From positions 1-6,685 of the forward strand of contig CAZGOY010000079.1 in the NCBI GenBank assembly GCA_964527565.1: 6,685 nucleotides of DNA. The letters are read 5' to 3'. The position numbers and the translations under genes were made by a program. Under the pieces are notes generated by a model. That model ran no database searches. It saw only the letters and a program-made list of their open reading frames with translations, and was not told where the DNA came from. Positions 1 to 5,796 of the stretch are shown here, piece by piece (positions within the stretch are counted from its first letter, which is position 1; each line of letters opens with the position of its first letter). The DNA is from JAGXQV01 sp964527565 (GTDB lineage: Bacteria > Pseudomonadota > Gammaproteobacteria > Burkholderiales > Sulfuricellaceae).

Positions 1-19
1 TGTCCGGTGGTGTGGGAGG

Positions 20-43
20 GCTAACGGGCGACATCCCGTTAGC
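20..43. repeat. Perfect 9-bp-stem hairpin beyond the folB stop
   Basis: GCTAACGGG at 20-28 pairs perfectly with CCCGTTAGC at 35-43 around a 6-nt loop. It lies 37 bases beyond the folB stop codon, so it could end or stabilise the folB transcript. No T-tract follows on the minus strand (the next bases are CCTCCCACACC), so it is not a classical intrinsic terminator. It may instead be a dispersed REP-like intergenic element, since the flanks GTGTGGGAGG and CGACCCGAT look like conserved borders, but one copy cannot prove this. Confidence 0.5.
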
Positions 44-80
44 TCGACCCGATCCAACTGATGGACGGCGGGCGCTGAAA

Positions 81-437
81 TCAGGCGCTTTCGCCGCGCT
101 CGATCATGACGCCCACCCGTTTGACGCCGCGCAACATGCCCAGCTTGGCGACCTTCACCCGCACCCAGGGGGCGCCGAAATCCTCGCGGATGAGCCGGGC
201 GACATGCTCGGCCAGCGCTTCGACCAGATTGAAATGCTTTTCCGCAGCGCTTTCCCGGATGCGGGCCACGACGGCGCCGTAGTCGATGGTGTCCGCCACG
301 TCGTCGCTGAGTCCGGCGCGGCTGTGCGGCAAGCCGATTTCAATGTCAAGCTGGATGGTTTGCGCGACCTGGCGCTCCCACTCGTAGATGCCGATAACCA
401 GGTCGAGCCTGATTTCCTCAAGAAAGATTTTATCCAT
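81..437 (-). CDS. folB: Dihydroneopterin aldolase (FolB)
   Basis: This 118-residue protein matches the usual FolB length. The enzyme converts 7,8-dihydroneopterin to 6-hydroxymethyl-7,8-dihydropterin and glycolaldehyde in cytosolic folate synthesis. The N-terminus (MDKIFLEEIRLDLVIGIYEWER) is the typical first strand and turn. E21 in the YEWER segment corresponds to the pterin-anchoring glutamate, the DYG segment holds Y53, HFNLVEAL holds E73, and K98 in VKVAKLG is the expected catalytic lysine. The ATG at 435-437 gives the full family N-terminus, although no clear Shine-Dalgarno precedes it. It diverges from plsY across an 80-nt gap. Residue roles are inferred by alignment from memory. Confidence 0.93.
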   Translation of the reverse strand: MDKIFLEEIRLDLVIGIYEWERQVAQTIQLDIEIGLPHSRAGLSDDVADTIDYGAVVARIRESAAEKHFNLVEALAEHVARLIREDFGAPWVRVKVAKLGMLRGVKRVGVMIERGESA

Positions 438-443
438 GGGTGC

Positions 444-474
444 TTGCGGCGGTAGCCGTGTTGTGCCGTAAAAT
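444..474 (+). promoter_or_regulatory. Possible plsY promoter in the divergent folB/plsY gap
   Basis: TAAAAT at 469-474 differs from the sigma-70 -10 consensus at one base and lies about 45 nt before the plsY ATG. The best upstream hexamer, TTGCGG at 444-449, has a long 19-nt spacer. The 80-nt divergent gap must hold start signals for both genes, but this assignment is weak and no minus-strand promoter for folB stands out. Confidence 0.25.
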
Positions 475-517
475 GGCGAGATTATTGCAAAAAGTCCGTC
501 ATTCTAAGTGATTCCCC

Positions 518-1120
518 ATGGCCACGATAGTTTTTGTCCTGCTTTCCTACCTGATCGGTTCGGTTTCCTTTGCCGTCGTTACCAGCAAGTTGTTCGACCT
601 GCCGGACCCGCGCACCTTCGGCTCGAAAAATCCGGGAGCGACCAATGTCCTGCGCACCGGCAAGAAGGCGGCGGCGGCGCTGACCCTGCTGGGAGACGCC
701 GCCAAGGGCTGGTTCGCCGTGTGGCTGGCGCTGCATTTCGCGCCGCTTTATGGCCTGGATGATCTGGCCTTGGCCGCATGCGTCCTGGCGGTATTTCTCG
801 GGCACGTCTATCCGGTATTTTTCGGTTTTCACGGCGGCAAGGGTGTTGCGACCGCGCTGGGTATCCTGCTGGCGCTGAATGTCTGGCTCGGCTTGGCCCT
901 GTTCGGCACTTGGCTGGCGATGACGCTGGGCTGGCGCATCTCCTCGCTGTCCGCGCTGGTCGCGGCGCTGTGCGCGCCGCTGTACGCCTGGTTCCTGCTG
1001 TCTTCGGAGGTATTGGTGGGCGCGGTGGCGCTGCTTTCCATCCTGCTGGTTTGGCGTCACCAAAGCAATATCCGTAACCTGCTGTCCGGCAGCGAAGGCG
1101 CTCTCGGCAAGAAGCCATAA
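518..1120 (+). CDS. plsY: Acyl-phosphate:glycerol-3-phosphate acyltransferase (PlsY)
   Basis: PlsY is the integral inner-membrane enzyme that transfers an acyl chain from acyl-phosphate (made by PlsX) to glycerol-3-phosphate, giving lysophosphatidic acid. The 200-residue length is normal. Family motifs are present in order: SYLIGSVSFA (10-19) in the first membrane helix, GSKNPGATNVLRTGK (35-49), HVYPVFFGFHGGKGVAT (96-112, with the glycine-rich GGKG), and RHQSNIRNLLSGSE (180-193). Hydrophobic helices lie near 3-22, 52-75, 82-103, 110-138 and 143-180. The ATG at 518 gives the canonical start, though no strong Shine-Dalgarno is visible. A DUF3301 gene follows after 19 nt and is probably co-transcribed. 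Confidence 0.95.
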   Translation: MATIVFVLLSYLIGSVSFAVVTSKLFDLPDPRTFGSKNPGATNVLRTGKKAAAALTLLGDAAKGWFAVWLALHFAPLYGLDDLALAACVLAVFLGHVYPVFFGFHGGKGVATALGILLALNVWLGLALFGTWLAMTLGWRISSLSALVAALCAPLYAWFLLSSEVLVGAVALLSILLVWRHQSNIRNLLSGSEGALGKKP

Positions 1121-1139
1121 CCCGGTAGCGTGCGCCGTC

Positions 1140-1457
1140 ATGGATTTCGTGGACTTGCTTGTGATCCTTTTTCTGGCTGCCGTCGGCTGGTTCGTGTTCG
1201 ATGGCCTGCGCGCCCTTGAGGCCGCCCGCCATGCGGGCAAGCGCGCCTGTGCCGACGCAGGGGTACAATTTCTCGACGACACCGTTTCCGGCGTCGCCCT
1301 GGCCTTCGGGCGCGACGCGATGGGACGCATGGCGCTGCGCCGCACCTACCGCTTCGAATTCAGCGATACCGGCGACAACCGGCTCGAAGGACGCCTGGTT
1401 CTGCTGGGCAGCCGGCTCGAATCGGTCGAGATGGAGCCCTTCCGCTTCTTGCCGTGA
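1140..1457 (+). CDS. DUF3301-family small membrane-anchored protein
   Basis: The product has 105 residues and unknown function. Residues 4-20 (VDLLVILFLAAVGWFVF) form one N-terminal membrane helix. A basic, soluble C-terminal part follows with the features I associate with DUF3301: a WFVFDGLRA-type helix exit, an Ala/Arg-rich stretch, QFLDDTV (43-49), LRRTYRFEFSDTGDNR (66-81) and LLGSRLESVEMEP (88-100). The topology would be a single N-terminal anchor, with the side facing the cytoplasm not determined. It starts 19 nt after the plsY stop, which suggests co-transcription. No catalytic motif is visible, and the family assignment is from recalled sequence similarity only. Confidence 0.8.
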   Translation: MDFVDLLVILFLAAVGWFVFDGLRALEAARHAGKRACADAGVQFLDDTVSGVALAFGRDAMGRMALRRTYRFEFSDTGDNRLEGRLVLLGSRLESVEMEPFRFLP

Positions 1458-1477
1458 TTTCTTCGCGTTATTGAGGG

Positions 1478-1500
1478 GCGGGATTTGAAGGGATTCCCGC
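1478..1500. other. Weak inverted repeat after the DUF3301 gene
   Basis: GCGGGA (1478-1483) and TCCCGC (1495-1500) can pair around an 11-nt loop, 20 nt beyond the DUF3301 stop. No T-run follows, so it could at most contribute to Rho-dependent termination or mRNA stability between plsY-DUF3301 and the dapA unit. Confidence 0.25.
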
Positions 1501-1573
1501 ATGAAGCGCGGCTTGCCTCGTCGTCGGAGCCGCCGCGCCGTTGCAGGGCGGATAATGCCGATTCTATGAAGTA

Positions 1574-1602
1574 TTCTAAGCACAGTCATATTCGGGTAAA
1601 CT
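1574..1602 (+). promoter_or_regulatory. Possible dapA promoter
   Basis: TTCTAA (1574-1579) and TAAACT (1597-1602) are separated by 17 nt and precede dapA by about 90 nt. The hexamers match sigma-70 only moderately. The placement makes sense because the local sequence becomes AT-richer here and the gap of 232 nt after DUF3301 is the longest within the core-gene block. A transcript from this site would begin with the 1606-1625 hairpin. Confidence 0.3.
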
Positions 1603-1605
1603 TTG

Positions 1606-1625
1606 GCGCTTGAGTAAACAAGCGC
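1606..1625 (+). other. Hairpin in the dapA leader
   Basis: GCGCTTG (1606-1612) and CAAGCGC (1619-1625) form a perfect 7-bp stem with a 6-nt loop, 64 nt before the dapA start. It may protect the 5' end of the mRNA or be an operator. It lacks a following T-run and does not resemble a lysine riboswitch, which would be far larger. Confidence 0.4.
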
Positions 1626-1689
1626 GGTGCCGTGGGGCGTTTCCCAAGCCTGCCCGAACATCATCCATCCAAAATTGCGGGAAGAATTC

Positions 1690-2568
1690 ATGCTCACTGG
1701 TAGTCTGGTTGCCATCGTCACACCCATGCACGCCGACGGATCGCTCGATTGGGAGCGCATGCGCGGCCTGGTGGATTTTCACGTCGCACAGGGGTCGGAC
1801 GGCATCGTGGTGGTCGGCACCACCGGCGAGTCCCCGACGGTCGATTACGACGAGCATTGCCGCCTGATCGACACGGTCATCGCCCAGGCGGGCGGGCGCA
1901 TTCCGGTTATCGCCGGCACCGGCGCCAATTCCACCCGCGAGGCGACCGAACTGGCGCACTATGCGAAAAAAGCCGGCGCGGCGGCCAGCCTCAGCGTGGT
2001 GCCCTACTACAACAAGCCGACGCAGGAAGGGCTGTACCGCCATTTCAAGACGATTGCCGAAGCCGTCGATATGCCGCACATTCTCTACAACGTGCCGGGA
2101 CGCACGGCGTGCGACCTCTCCAACGACACGGCGCTGCGCCTGGCGCAGATTCCCAACATCGTCGGCATCAAGGACGCCACCGGCAACATCGAGCGCGGCA
2201 GCGACCTGCTGGCACGCGCCCCCAAGGACTTCGCGGTTTACAGCGGCGACGACGCCAGTTGCCTCGCGCTGATGCTGATGGGCGGCCACGGCGTGATTTC
2301 GGTGACCGCCAACGTCGCACCCAAAATGATGCACGATCTGTGCGCTGCCGCTTTCGCCGCTGACCTGGCACGCGCCAGGGAGATCAACTTCAGCCTGCTG
2401 GGGCTGCACCAGAAGCTGTTTGTCGAGGCCAACCCCATCCCCGTCAAGTGGGTGGTGCAGCAAATGGGGTTGATCGGCGAAGGCATCCGCCTGCCGCTGA
2501 CACCACTTTCCGAAACCCACCATGATGTCCTGAAGGCTGCCATGCGGCAGGCCGGCATCTCCTGCTGA
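1690..2568 (+). CDS. dapA: 4-hydroxy-tetrahydrodipicolinate synthase (DapA)
   Basis: DapA condenses pyruvate with aspartate semialdehyde, the committed step to diaminopimelate (peptidoglycan) and lysine. From the ATG at 1690 the protein is 292 residues, the E. coli length; a longer frame from 1627 adds unrelated residues and was rejected. The (beta/alpha)8 barrel shows GTTGESPT (43-50) with T44/T45, PYYNKP (105-110) with Y107, YNVPGRT (133-139) with Y133 and R138, and the Schiff-base lysine K161 in GIKDATG. Lysine-inhibition site residues S48, H56, N80 and E84 are kept, while position 53 is Tyr where E. coli has His. GGGAAGA precedes the start. bamC follows after 20 nt, as dapA-bamC does in E. 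coli. Confidence 0.97.
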   Translation: MLTGSLVAIVTPMHADGSLDWERMRGLVDFHVAQGSDGIVVVGTTGESPTVDYDEHCRLIDTVIAQAGGRIPVIAGTGANSTREATELAHYAKKAGAAASLSVVPYYNKPTQEGLYRHFKTIAEAVDMPHILYNVPGRTACDLSNDTALRLAQIPNIVGIKDATGNIERGSDLLARAPKDFAVYSGDDASCLALMLMGGHGVISVTANVAPKMMHDLCAAAFAADLARAREINFSLLGLHQKLFVEANPIPVKWVVQQMGLIGEGIRLPLTPLSETHHDVLKAAMRQAGISC

Positions 2569-2578
2569 ACCATTTACC

Positions 2579-2583
2579 GAGGA
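2579..2583 (+). promoter_or_regulatory. Ribosome binding site deciding the bamC start
   Basis: GAGGA at 2579-2583 lies 5 nt before the ATG at 2589 but only 2 nt before the alternative in-frame GTG at 2586. The spacing favours the ATG as the bamC start. Confidence 0.6.
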
Positions 2584-2588
2584 TCGTG

Positions 2589-3746
2589 ATGACAAGCCGA
2601 AAGTTTCTGCGGTATTGCGTGGTCGCCGCGCTGGCGCTGGCCAGCGCCGGGTGCGGGTCCCTTTCCATGCTCGAAAGCAAGAAGGTCGATTACAAATCCT
2701 CCGGGAAGCTGCCCCCGCTGGAGGTGCCGCCCGACTTGACGGCGCTTTCCGCCGACGACCGCTATGCGGTGCCCGACGTCAGCCCGCAGGGCAGCGCCAC
2801 CTTTTCCACCTACAGCAAGGAACGCGGCGGCCAACCCCAGGTGACGCAGGCCAGCCAGGGCAACCTGCTGCCTTCCGTGGACAAGGTACGCGTCGAGCGT
2901 TCCGGCACACAGCGCTGGCTGGTGGTGAACGCCACGCCCGAACAGGTGTGGCCGGTGGTCAAGGAATTCTGGCAGGAACTGGGCTTCCTCATCAAGATCG
3001 AGACCCCGGAATCCGGCGTGATGGAGACCGATTGGGCGGAAAACCGCGCCAGCATTCCGCAGGACTTTATTCGCAGCACCTTGGGCAAAGTGCTCGACAG
3101 CCTGTATTCGACCGCCGAACGCGACAAGTTCCGCACCCGCCTGGAGCGTTCCGGCGAAAGCGTGACGGAAATCTACATCAGCCATCGCGGCATGTCCGAA
3201 GTATTTGAAGGCAACGTCACCGGAAGCAGCAGCGGGCGCACCGTCTGGCAGCCGCGTCCGGCGGACCCGGAACTGGAAGCCGACATGCTGCGCCGCCTGA
3301 TGGTGCGTTTCGGCGTCGACGAAGCGCGCGCCAAAACACAGGTTGCCGCCGACGAGACGCGCCAGCGCGCCCAAATCACCCGCACCGCCGAAGGCGCGGG
3401 CAGCCTGACCCTGGTCGATCCGTTCGACCGCGCCTGGCGGCGGGTCGGCTTGGCGCTCGACCGTGTGGGTTTCACGGTGGAAGACCGCGACCGTTCCAAG
3501 GGCATGTATTTCGTGCGCTATGTCGATCCCGAAACGGACGGCGCCAGGGAGGAAAAAAGCCTGCTTTCCAAGCTGGCATTCTGGAAAAGCGGCGACAAGG
3601 GCCTGAACCGCAACGAACAATTCCGCATCCACATCACCGAAAACGGCGATGGATGCTTGGTGCGCGTCCTCAACAAGGACGGCATCGCCGGAAAAAGCGA
3701 AACCACAGACCGCATCCTGACGCTGCTCCACGAACAGCTCAAATGA
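2589..3746 (+). CDS. bamC: Outer membrane protein assembly factor BamC (NlpB lipoprotein)
   Basis: BamC is a lipoprotein of the BAM complex that folds beta-barrel proteins into the outer membrane. The 385-residue product begins with a lipoprotein signal: basic start, hydrophobic core (VVAALALASA) and a lipobox ending at C22 (SAGC). SAGC is slightly atypical because the -3 residue is Ser rather than Leu. Next comes the unstructured BamD-binding segment VDYKSSGKLPPLEVPPDLT (33-51), the strongest family signature. Two helix-grip domains follow, at about 100-205 (VNATPEQVWPVVKEFWQELGF) and 270-385 (DPFDRAWRRVGLALDRVGFTVEDRD), joined by a charged linker rich in Ala and Arg. The gene sits directly after dapA, consistent with its old name dapX. 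Confidence 0.93.
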   Translation: MTSRKFLRYCVVAALALASAGCGSLSMLESKKVDYKSSGKLPPLEVPPDLTALSADDRYAVPDVSPQGSATFSTYSKERGGQPQVTQASQGNLLPSVDKVRVERSGTQRWLVVNATPEQVWPVVKEFWQELGFLIKIETPESGVMETDWAENRASIPQDFIRSTLGKVLDSLYSTAERDKFRTRLERSGESVTEIYISHRGMSEVFEGNVTGSSSGRTVWQPRPADPELEADMLRRLMVRFGVDEARAKTQVAADETRQRAQITRTAEGAGSLTLVDPFDRAWRRVGLALDRVGFTVEDRDRSKGMYFVRYVDPETDGAREEKSLLSKLAFWKSGDKGLNRNEQFRIHITENGDGCLVRVLNKDGIAGKSETTDRILTLLHEQLK

Positions 3747-3765
3747 TCCCGATGGATTGTCTGGG

Positions 3766-4530
3766 ATGAGGTTTGCCGTGCTGGGCAGCGGCAGCCGGGG
3801 CAACGCCCTGGTTGTCGAAGCCGGGCGCACCCGCGTCATGCTTGATTGCGGCTTCGGGCTGAGCGATGCCGTTTCGCGCCTGGCACGCCTGTCCCTCGAA
3901 CCCTCCGCCATCCACGCCATCCTGATAACCCACGAACACAGCGACCACGCTGGCGGCGCGGCGCGTTTCGCGCGCAAGTTCAACGTGCCGCTGTGGCTCA
4001 CGCACGGCACGGAAAAGAACCTGCCGGACCATTTCGCCGCATTGTCCGTGCAGCGCATCGACGACCACAGCGCCTTCGGCATCGGCGATTTAGAAATCCA
4101 GCCATACCCCGTGCCGCACGATGCCCGCGAACCGGTGCAGTACGTCTTTGGCGACGGCCAGCGGCGTCTCGGCGTCCTCACCGACGCCGGCATCGTCACG
4201 CCGCACATCGAAGCCATGTTGCGGGGCTGCGACGCCCTGGTGCTGGAAAGCAACCACGATAGCGACATGCTGCGCAGCGGCAGCTACCCGCCCTCGCTGA
4301 AACGCCGCGTGGCGGGCAATTACGGCCATCTCGACAACCGGGCCGCCGCGCGATTGCTTGCCCGCCTGGCGCACGGCAAATTGCAGCACGTAGTGGCCGC
4401 GCACCTCAGCGAGAAAAACAACCGCCCGGAACTGGCGCGCGCCGCCTTTGCCGAAGCGCTGAACTGCGCGCCGGAATGGATCGCCCTGGCGCAACAGGAT
4501 GAAGTGCTGGACTGGCGGACGATAGCCTGA
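3766..4530 (+). CDS. MBL-fold metallohydrolase, YycJ/WalJ-like
   Basis: The 254-residue protein is a metallo-beta-lactamase-fold hydrolase. Metal ligands are visible: the THEHSDH motif (55-61: H56, H58, D60, H61), H118 in PVPHDA, D140 in LTDAG, and H213 in AAHLS. The start MRFAVLGSGSRGNALVVEAG and ESNHD (161-165) are typical of the YycJ/WalJ-PhnP type, some members of which act on nucleic acid or cyclic nucleotide phosphoesters; the substrate here is unknown. I chose the ATG at 3766, because the in-frame TTG at 3757 adds only three residues before the conserved first strand. It follows bamC by 19 nt, suggesting a dapA-bamC-hydrolase operon. Confidence 0.9.
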   Translation: MRFAVLGSGSRGNALVVEAGRTRVMLDCGFGLSDAVSRLARLSLEPSAIHAILITHEHSDHAGGAARFARKFNVPLWLTHGTEKNLPDHFAALSVQRIDDHSAFGIGDLEIQPYPVPHDAREPVQYVFGDGQRRLGVLTDAGIVTPHIEAMLRGCDALVLESNHDSDMLRSGSYPPSLKRRVAGNYGHLDNRAAARLLARLAHGKLQHVVAAHLSEKNNRPELARAAFAEALNCAPEWIALAQQDEVLDWRTIA

Positions 4531-4551
4531 CGTGGGCATGGCTTTTTATGA

Positions 4552-4580
4552 AATATCCGGGTCAAACGGAATATCTGGGA
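4552..4580 (+). promoter_or_regulatory. Imperfect direct repeat in the gap before the uracil-DNA glycosylase gene
   Basis: AATATCCGGGT (4552-4562) and AATATCTGGGA (4570-4580) are 9/11 identical and start 18 nt apart. They lie in the 101-nt gap upstream of the glycosylase gene, next to GATAAT (4579-4584), a possible -10. This could be a promoter with paired regulator sites, but no convincing -35 hexamer is visible. Confidence 0.25.
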
Positions 4581-4631
4581 TAATAAGTCTGCACTTTCTT
4601 TCCGGCACAGGATATTGACGAAACAGCGGCC

Positions 4632-5405
4632 ATGAATACCCGTCAGGACAGCTATCTCAAGGAAATGGGGCTGGGGCCGCGCTGGCGTTTGCGTGGCGCG
4701 CCGCCGCCTGCGCTTGCGGAAAGCGTTTCCGCTGAACCCGCCCCGATTGAACCGGCTTACGTTGAACCGCCTCCCGCCGCCTTGCCGGAGCCTGCCTCCT
4801 TTCCAGAGTCCGTCCGGGATAAGCAACATGCCGTCGTGATGAGCATGGACTGGCCGACTTTGCTTGCCGACATCCGCCAGTGCACCGCCTGCCCGCTGCA
4901 CGTCACCCGCACCCAGGCCGTGCCGGGCGTGGGGGCCGAACGCGCCGACTGGCTGTTCATCGGAGAAGCGCCCGGCGCGGATGAAGATGCGCAGGGGGAA
5001 CCTTTCGTCGGCCAGGCCGGCAAGCTGCTCGATGCCATGCTGGCGGCCATCGGGCTGAAACGCGGCGACAACGTCCATATTGCCAACGTGCTCAAATGCC
5101 GTCCGCCCGGCAACCGCAACCCCGCCCCGGAGGAAGTGGCGCAGTGCCAGGCGTACCTGCTGCGCCAGGTTGAACTGATCCAGCCGAAGCTGATCGTCGC
5201 GCTGGGGAAATTTGCCGCGCAAACGCTGCTCGGCGAGGACACGGCCATCGCTCGCCTGCGCGGGCGGGTGCACCGCTACCAAAGCATCCCGCTGATCGTC
5301 ACCTATCATCCAGCCTATCTGCTGCGCGCCTTGCCGGAAAAGGCCAAGGCCTGGCAGGATCTGTGTCTGGCATTGCAGACCCTGCGCGATCAAGCCACGA
5401 TCTGA
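4632..5405 (+). CDS. udg: Uracil-DNA glycosylase, family 4 (Fe-S cluster type)
   Basis: The 257-residue enzyme removes uracil, arising from cytosine deamination, from DNA and starts base excision repair. Four cysteines that fit the [4Fe-4S] ligands are present: C84 and C87 (QCTACPLH), C156 (LKCRPPG) and C172 (AQCQAY). Catalytic motif GEAPGADED (111-119) is followed by GEPFVGQAGKLLD (122-134), and the C-terminal motif is HPAYLLR (226-232). The catalytic domain covers about 74-250. Before it, residues 1-21 hold a compact MGLGPRWRLR segment, then a Pro/Ala/Glu-rich linker (about 23-60) that a minimal family member lacks. The ATG at 4632 retains the MGLGPRW segment, but no clear Shine-Dalgarno is seen. 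Confidence 0.93.
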   Translation: MNTRQDSYLKEMGLGPRWRLRGAPPPALAESVSAEPAPIEPAYVEPPPAALPEPASFPESVRDKQHAVVMSMDWPTLLADIRQCTACPLHVTRTQAVPGVGAERADWLFIGEAPGADEDAQGEPFVGQAGKLLDAMLAAIGLKRGDNVHIANVLKCRPPGNRNPAPEEVAQCQAYLLRQVELIQPKLIVALGKFAAQTLLGEDTAIARLRGRVHRYQSIPLIVTYHPAYLLRALPEKAKAWQDLCLALQTLRDQATI

Positions 5406-5554
5406 ACCGGTTGTCGGACAGGCCCGGTCCAGTCGTCAGCAAGAACTCCCCTGGAAAGAAGTTTTAGAATGCAACTTGGCGCAGGGTGGTTTGCACGCCG
5501 CCGCGATCCAGCGGTGACTTGGCGCGGTGCGCGGCCTTCAGCCCGCCATGGCGA

Positions 5555-5601
5555 AATAAAAGGGGACGATTTAAATAAAAGAATAAAAGGGGACAGATTT
5601 A
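5555..5601 (+). repeat. Two tandem copies of a GGGGACAG-type short repeat
   Basis: AATAAAAGGGGACGATTTA (5555-5573) and AATAAAAGGGGACAGATTTA (5582-5601) are identical except for one missing A in the first, and start 27 bp apart. An inverted copy lies at 6588-6605. Such GGGGACAGATT sequences are dispersed in many proteobacterial genomes and, from memory, are often near REP-associated (IS200-like) transposase genes; no transposase is in this window, so that link is an inference. Confidence 0.7.
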
Positions 5602-5640
5602 TTTATCCCGCCCATCCCAACGAAATGCCCTATGATTCGA

Positions 5641-5664
5641 AATTACGGTGACAGTTTACTAAAT
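5641..5664 (+). repeat. Left copy of a 24-bp direct repeat (GGTGACAG type)
   Basis: The 24 bases here, with core GGTGACAGTTTACTAAAT, recur exactly and in the same orientation at 6311-6334. The two copies bracket brnT-brnA. Similarity stops at the next base, although the two bases after that (CA) also agree. Confidence 0.85.
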
Positions 5665-5676
5665 TCACGAATTGCC

Positions 5677-5698
5677 GCGCACCTTCAGCATGGTGCGC
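5677..5698. repeat. 7-bp-stem hairpin beside the left direct repeat
   Basis: GCGCACC (5677-5683) pairs perfectly with GGTGCGC (5692-5698) around an 8-nt loop, 12 nt right of the direct repeat. It may be part of a REP-like element, or a terminator-like structure shielding brnT from upstream transcription. There is no T-run. Confidence 0.45.
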
Positions 5699-5730
5699 TT
5701 ACCTAGGATCGTTGTACCTGGCTCTCCCCA

Positions 5731-5748
5731 CCACGTTACGCAACGTGG
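5731..5748. repeat. 7-bp-stem hairpin upstream of the brnT promoter
   Basis: CCACGTT (5731-5737) pairs perfectly with AACGTGG (5742-5748) with a 4-nt ACGC loop, ending 10 nt before the putative -35 of brnT. It could be a regulator site or the second half of a paired-hairpin repeat with 5677-5698. Confidence 0.45.
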
Positions 5749-5758
5749 AACCCGGCAC

Positions 5759-5787
5759 TTGAAATAAACCCAATAATGGTATATTTT
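5759..5787 (+). promoter_or_regulatory. Putative brnTA promoter
   Basis: TTGAAA (5759-5764) and TATTTT (5782-5787) are separated by 17 nt, the ideal sigma-70 spacing. An alternative -10, TATATT at 5780-5785, has a 15-nt spacer. With the first reading, transcription would begin near 5794, almost at the brnT ATG (5795), so the mRNA could be leaderless. Confidence 0.5.
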
Positions 5788-5796
5788 TTATACCAT
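5776..5796. promoter_or_regulatory. 21-bp palindrome over the brnT start, probable BrnA operator
   Basis: ATGGTATA (5776-5783) and TATACCAT (5789-5796) are perfect inverted arms around TTTTT. The palindrome covers the likely -10 hexamer, and its last two bases are the first two of the brnT ATG. BrnA-type ribbon-helix-helix antitoxins bind palindromes in their own promoters as dimers, so occupancy here would block transcription of the module. That BrnA binds here is inference. Confidence 0.6.

Larger units (their letters stand above)
5406..5794. other. Gene-free stretch between udg and brnT with repeats and hairpins
   Basis: No credible gene was found in these 389 bases on either strand. The first part (5406-5553) holds only weak inverted repeats and no terminator with a T-run. 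From 5554 onward the composition becomes AT-rich and the stretch is filled by two GGGGAC repeat units, one copy of a GGTGACAG repeat, two compact hairpins and the brnT promoter. This change marks the left edge of the accessory islet. Confidence 0.6.

Noticed and set aside
1627..1689. N-terminal extension of DapA from an upstream ATG
   Set aside because: The 21 added residues do not resemble DapA N-termini, whereas the ATG at 1690 gives the canonical 292-residue protein.
1458..1689. Lysine riboswitch upstream of dapA
   Set aside because: The leader shows only one small hairpin and no conserved multi-helix core of an L box.
2574..4268. Very long minus-strand open frame opposite bamC and the hydrolase gene
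   Set aside because: A shadow frame typical of GC-rich DNA; the plus strand encodes well-recognised proteins throughout.
5406..5430. Intrinsic terminator after udg
   Set aside because: Only 4-5 bp inverted arms (ACCGG/CCGGT or GGAC/GTCC) and no T-run.
5469..5651. A 60-codon plus-strand frame between udg and brnT
   Set aside because: Its second half is made entirely of the GGGGACAG repeats and the start of the 24-bp repeat, it has no recognisable domain and no ribosome site; it is most likely a chance frame.
5555..5664. CRISPR array
   Set aside because: The units are few, of two different types, unevenly spaced, and there are no cas genes.
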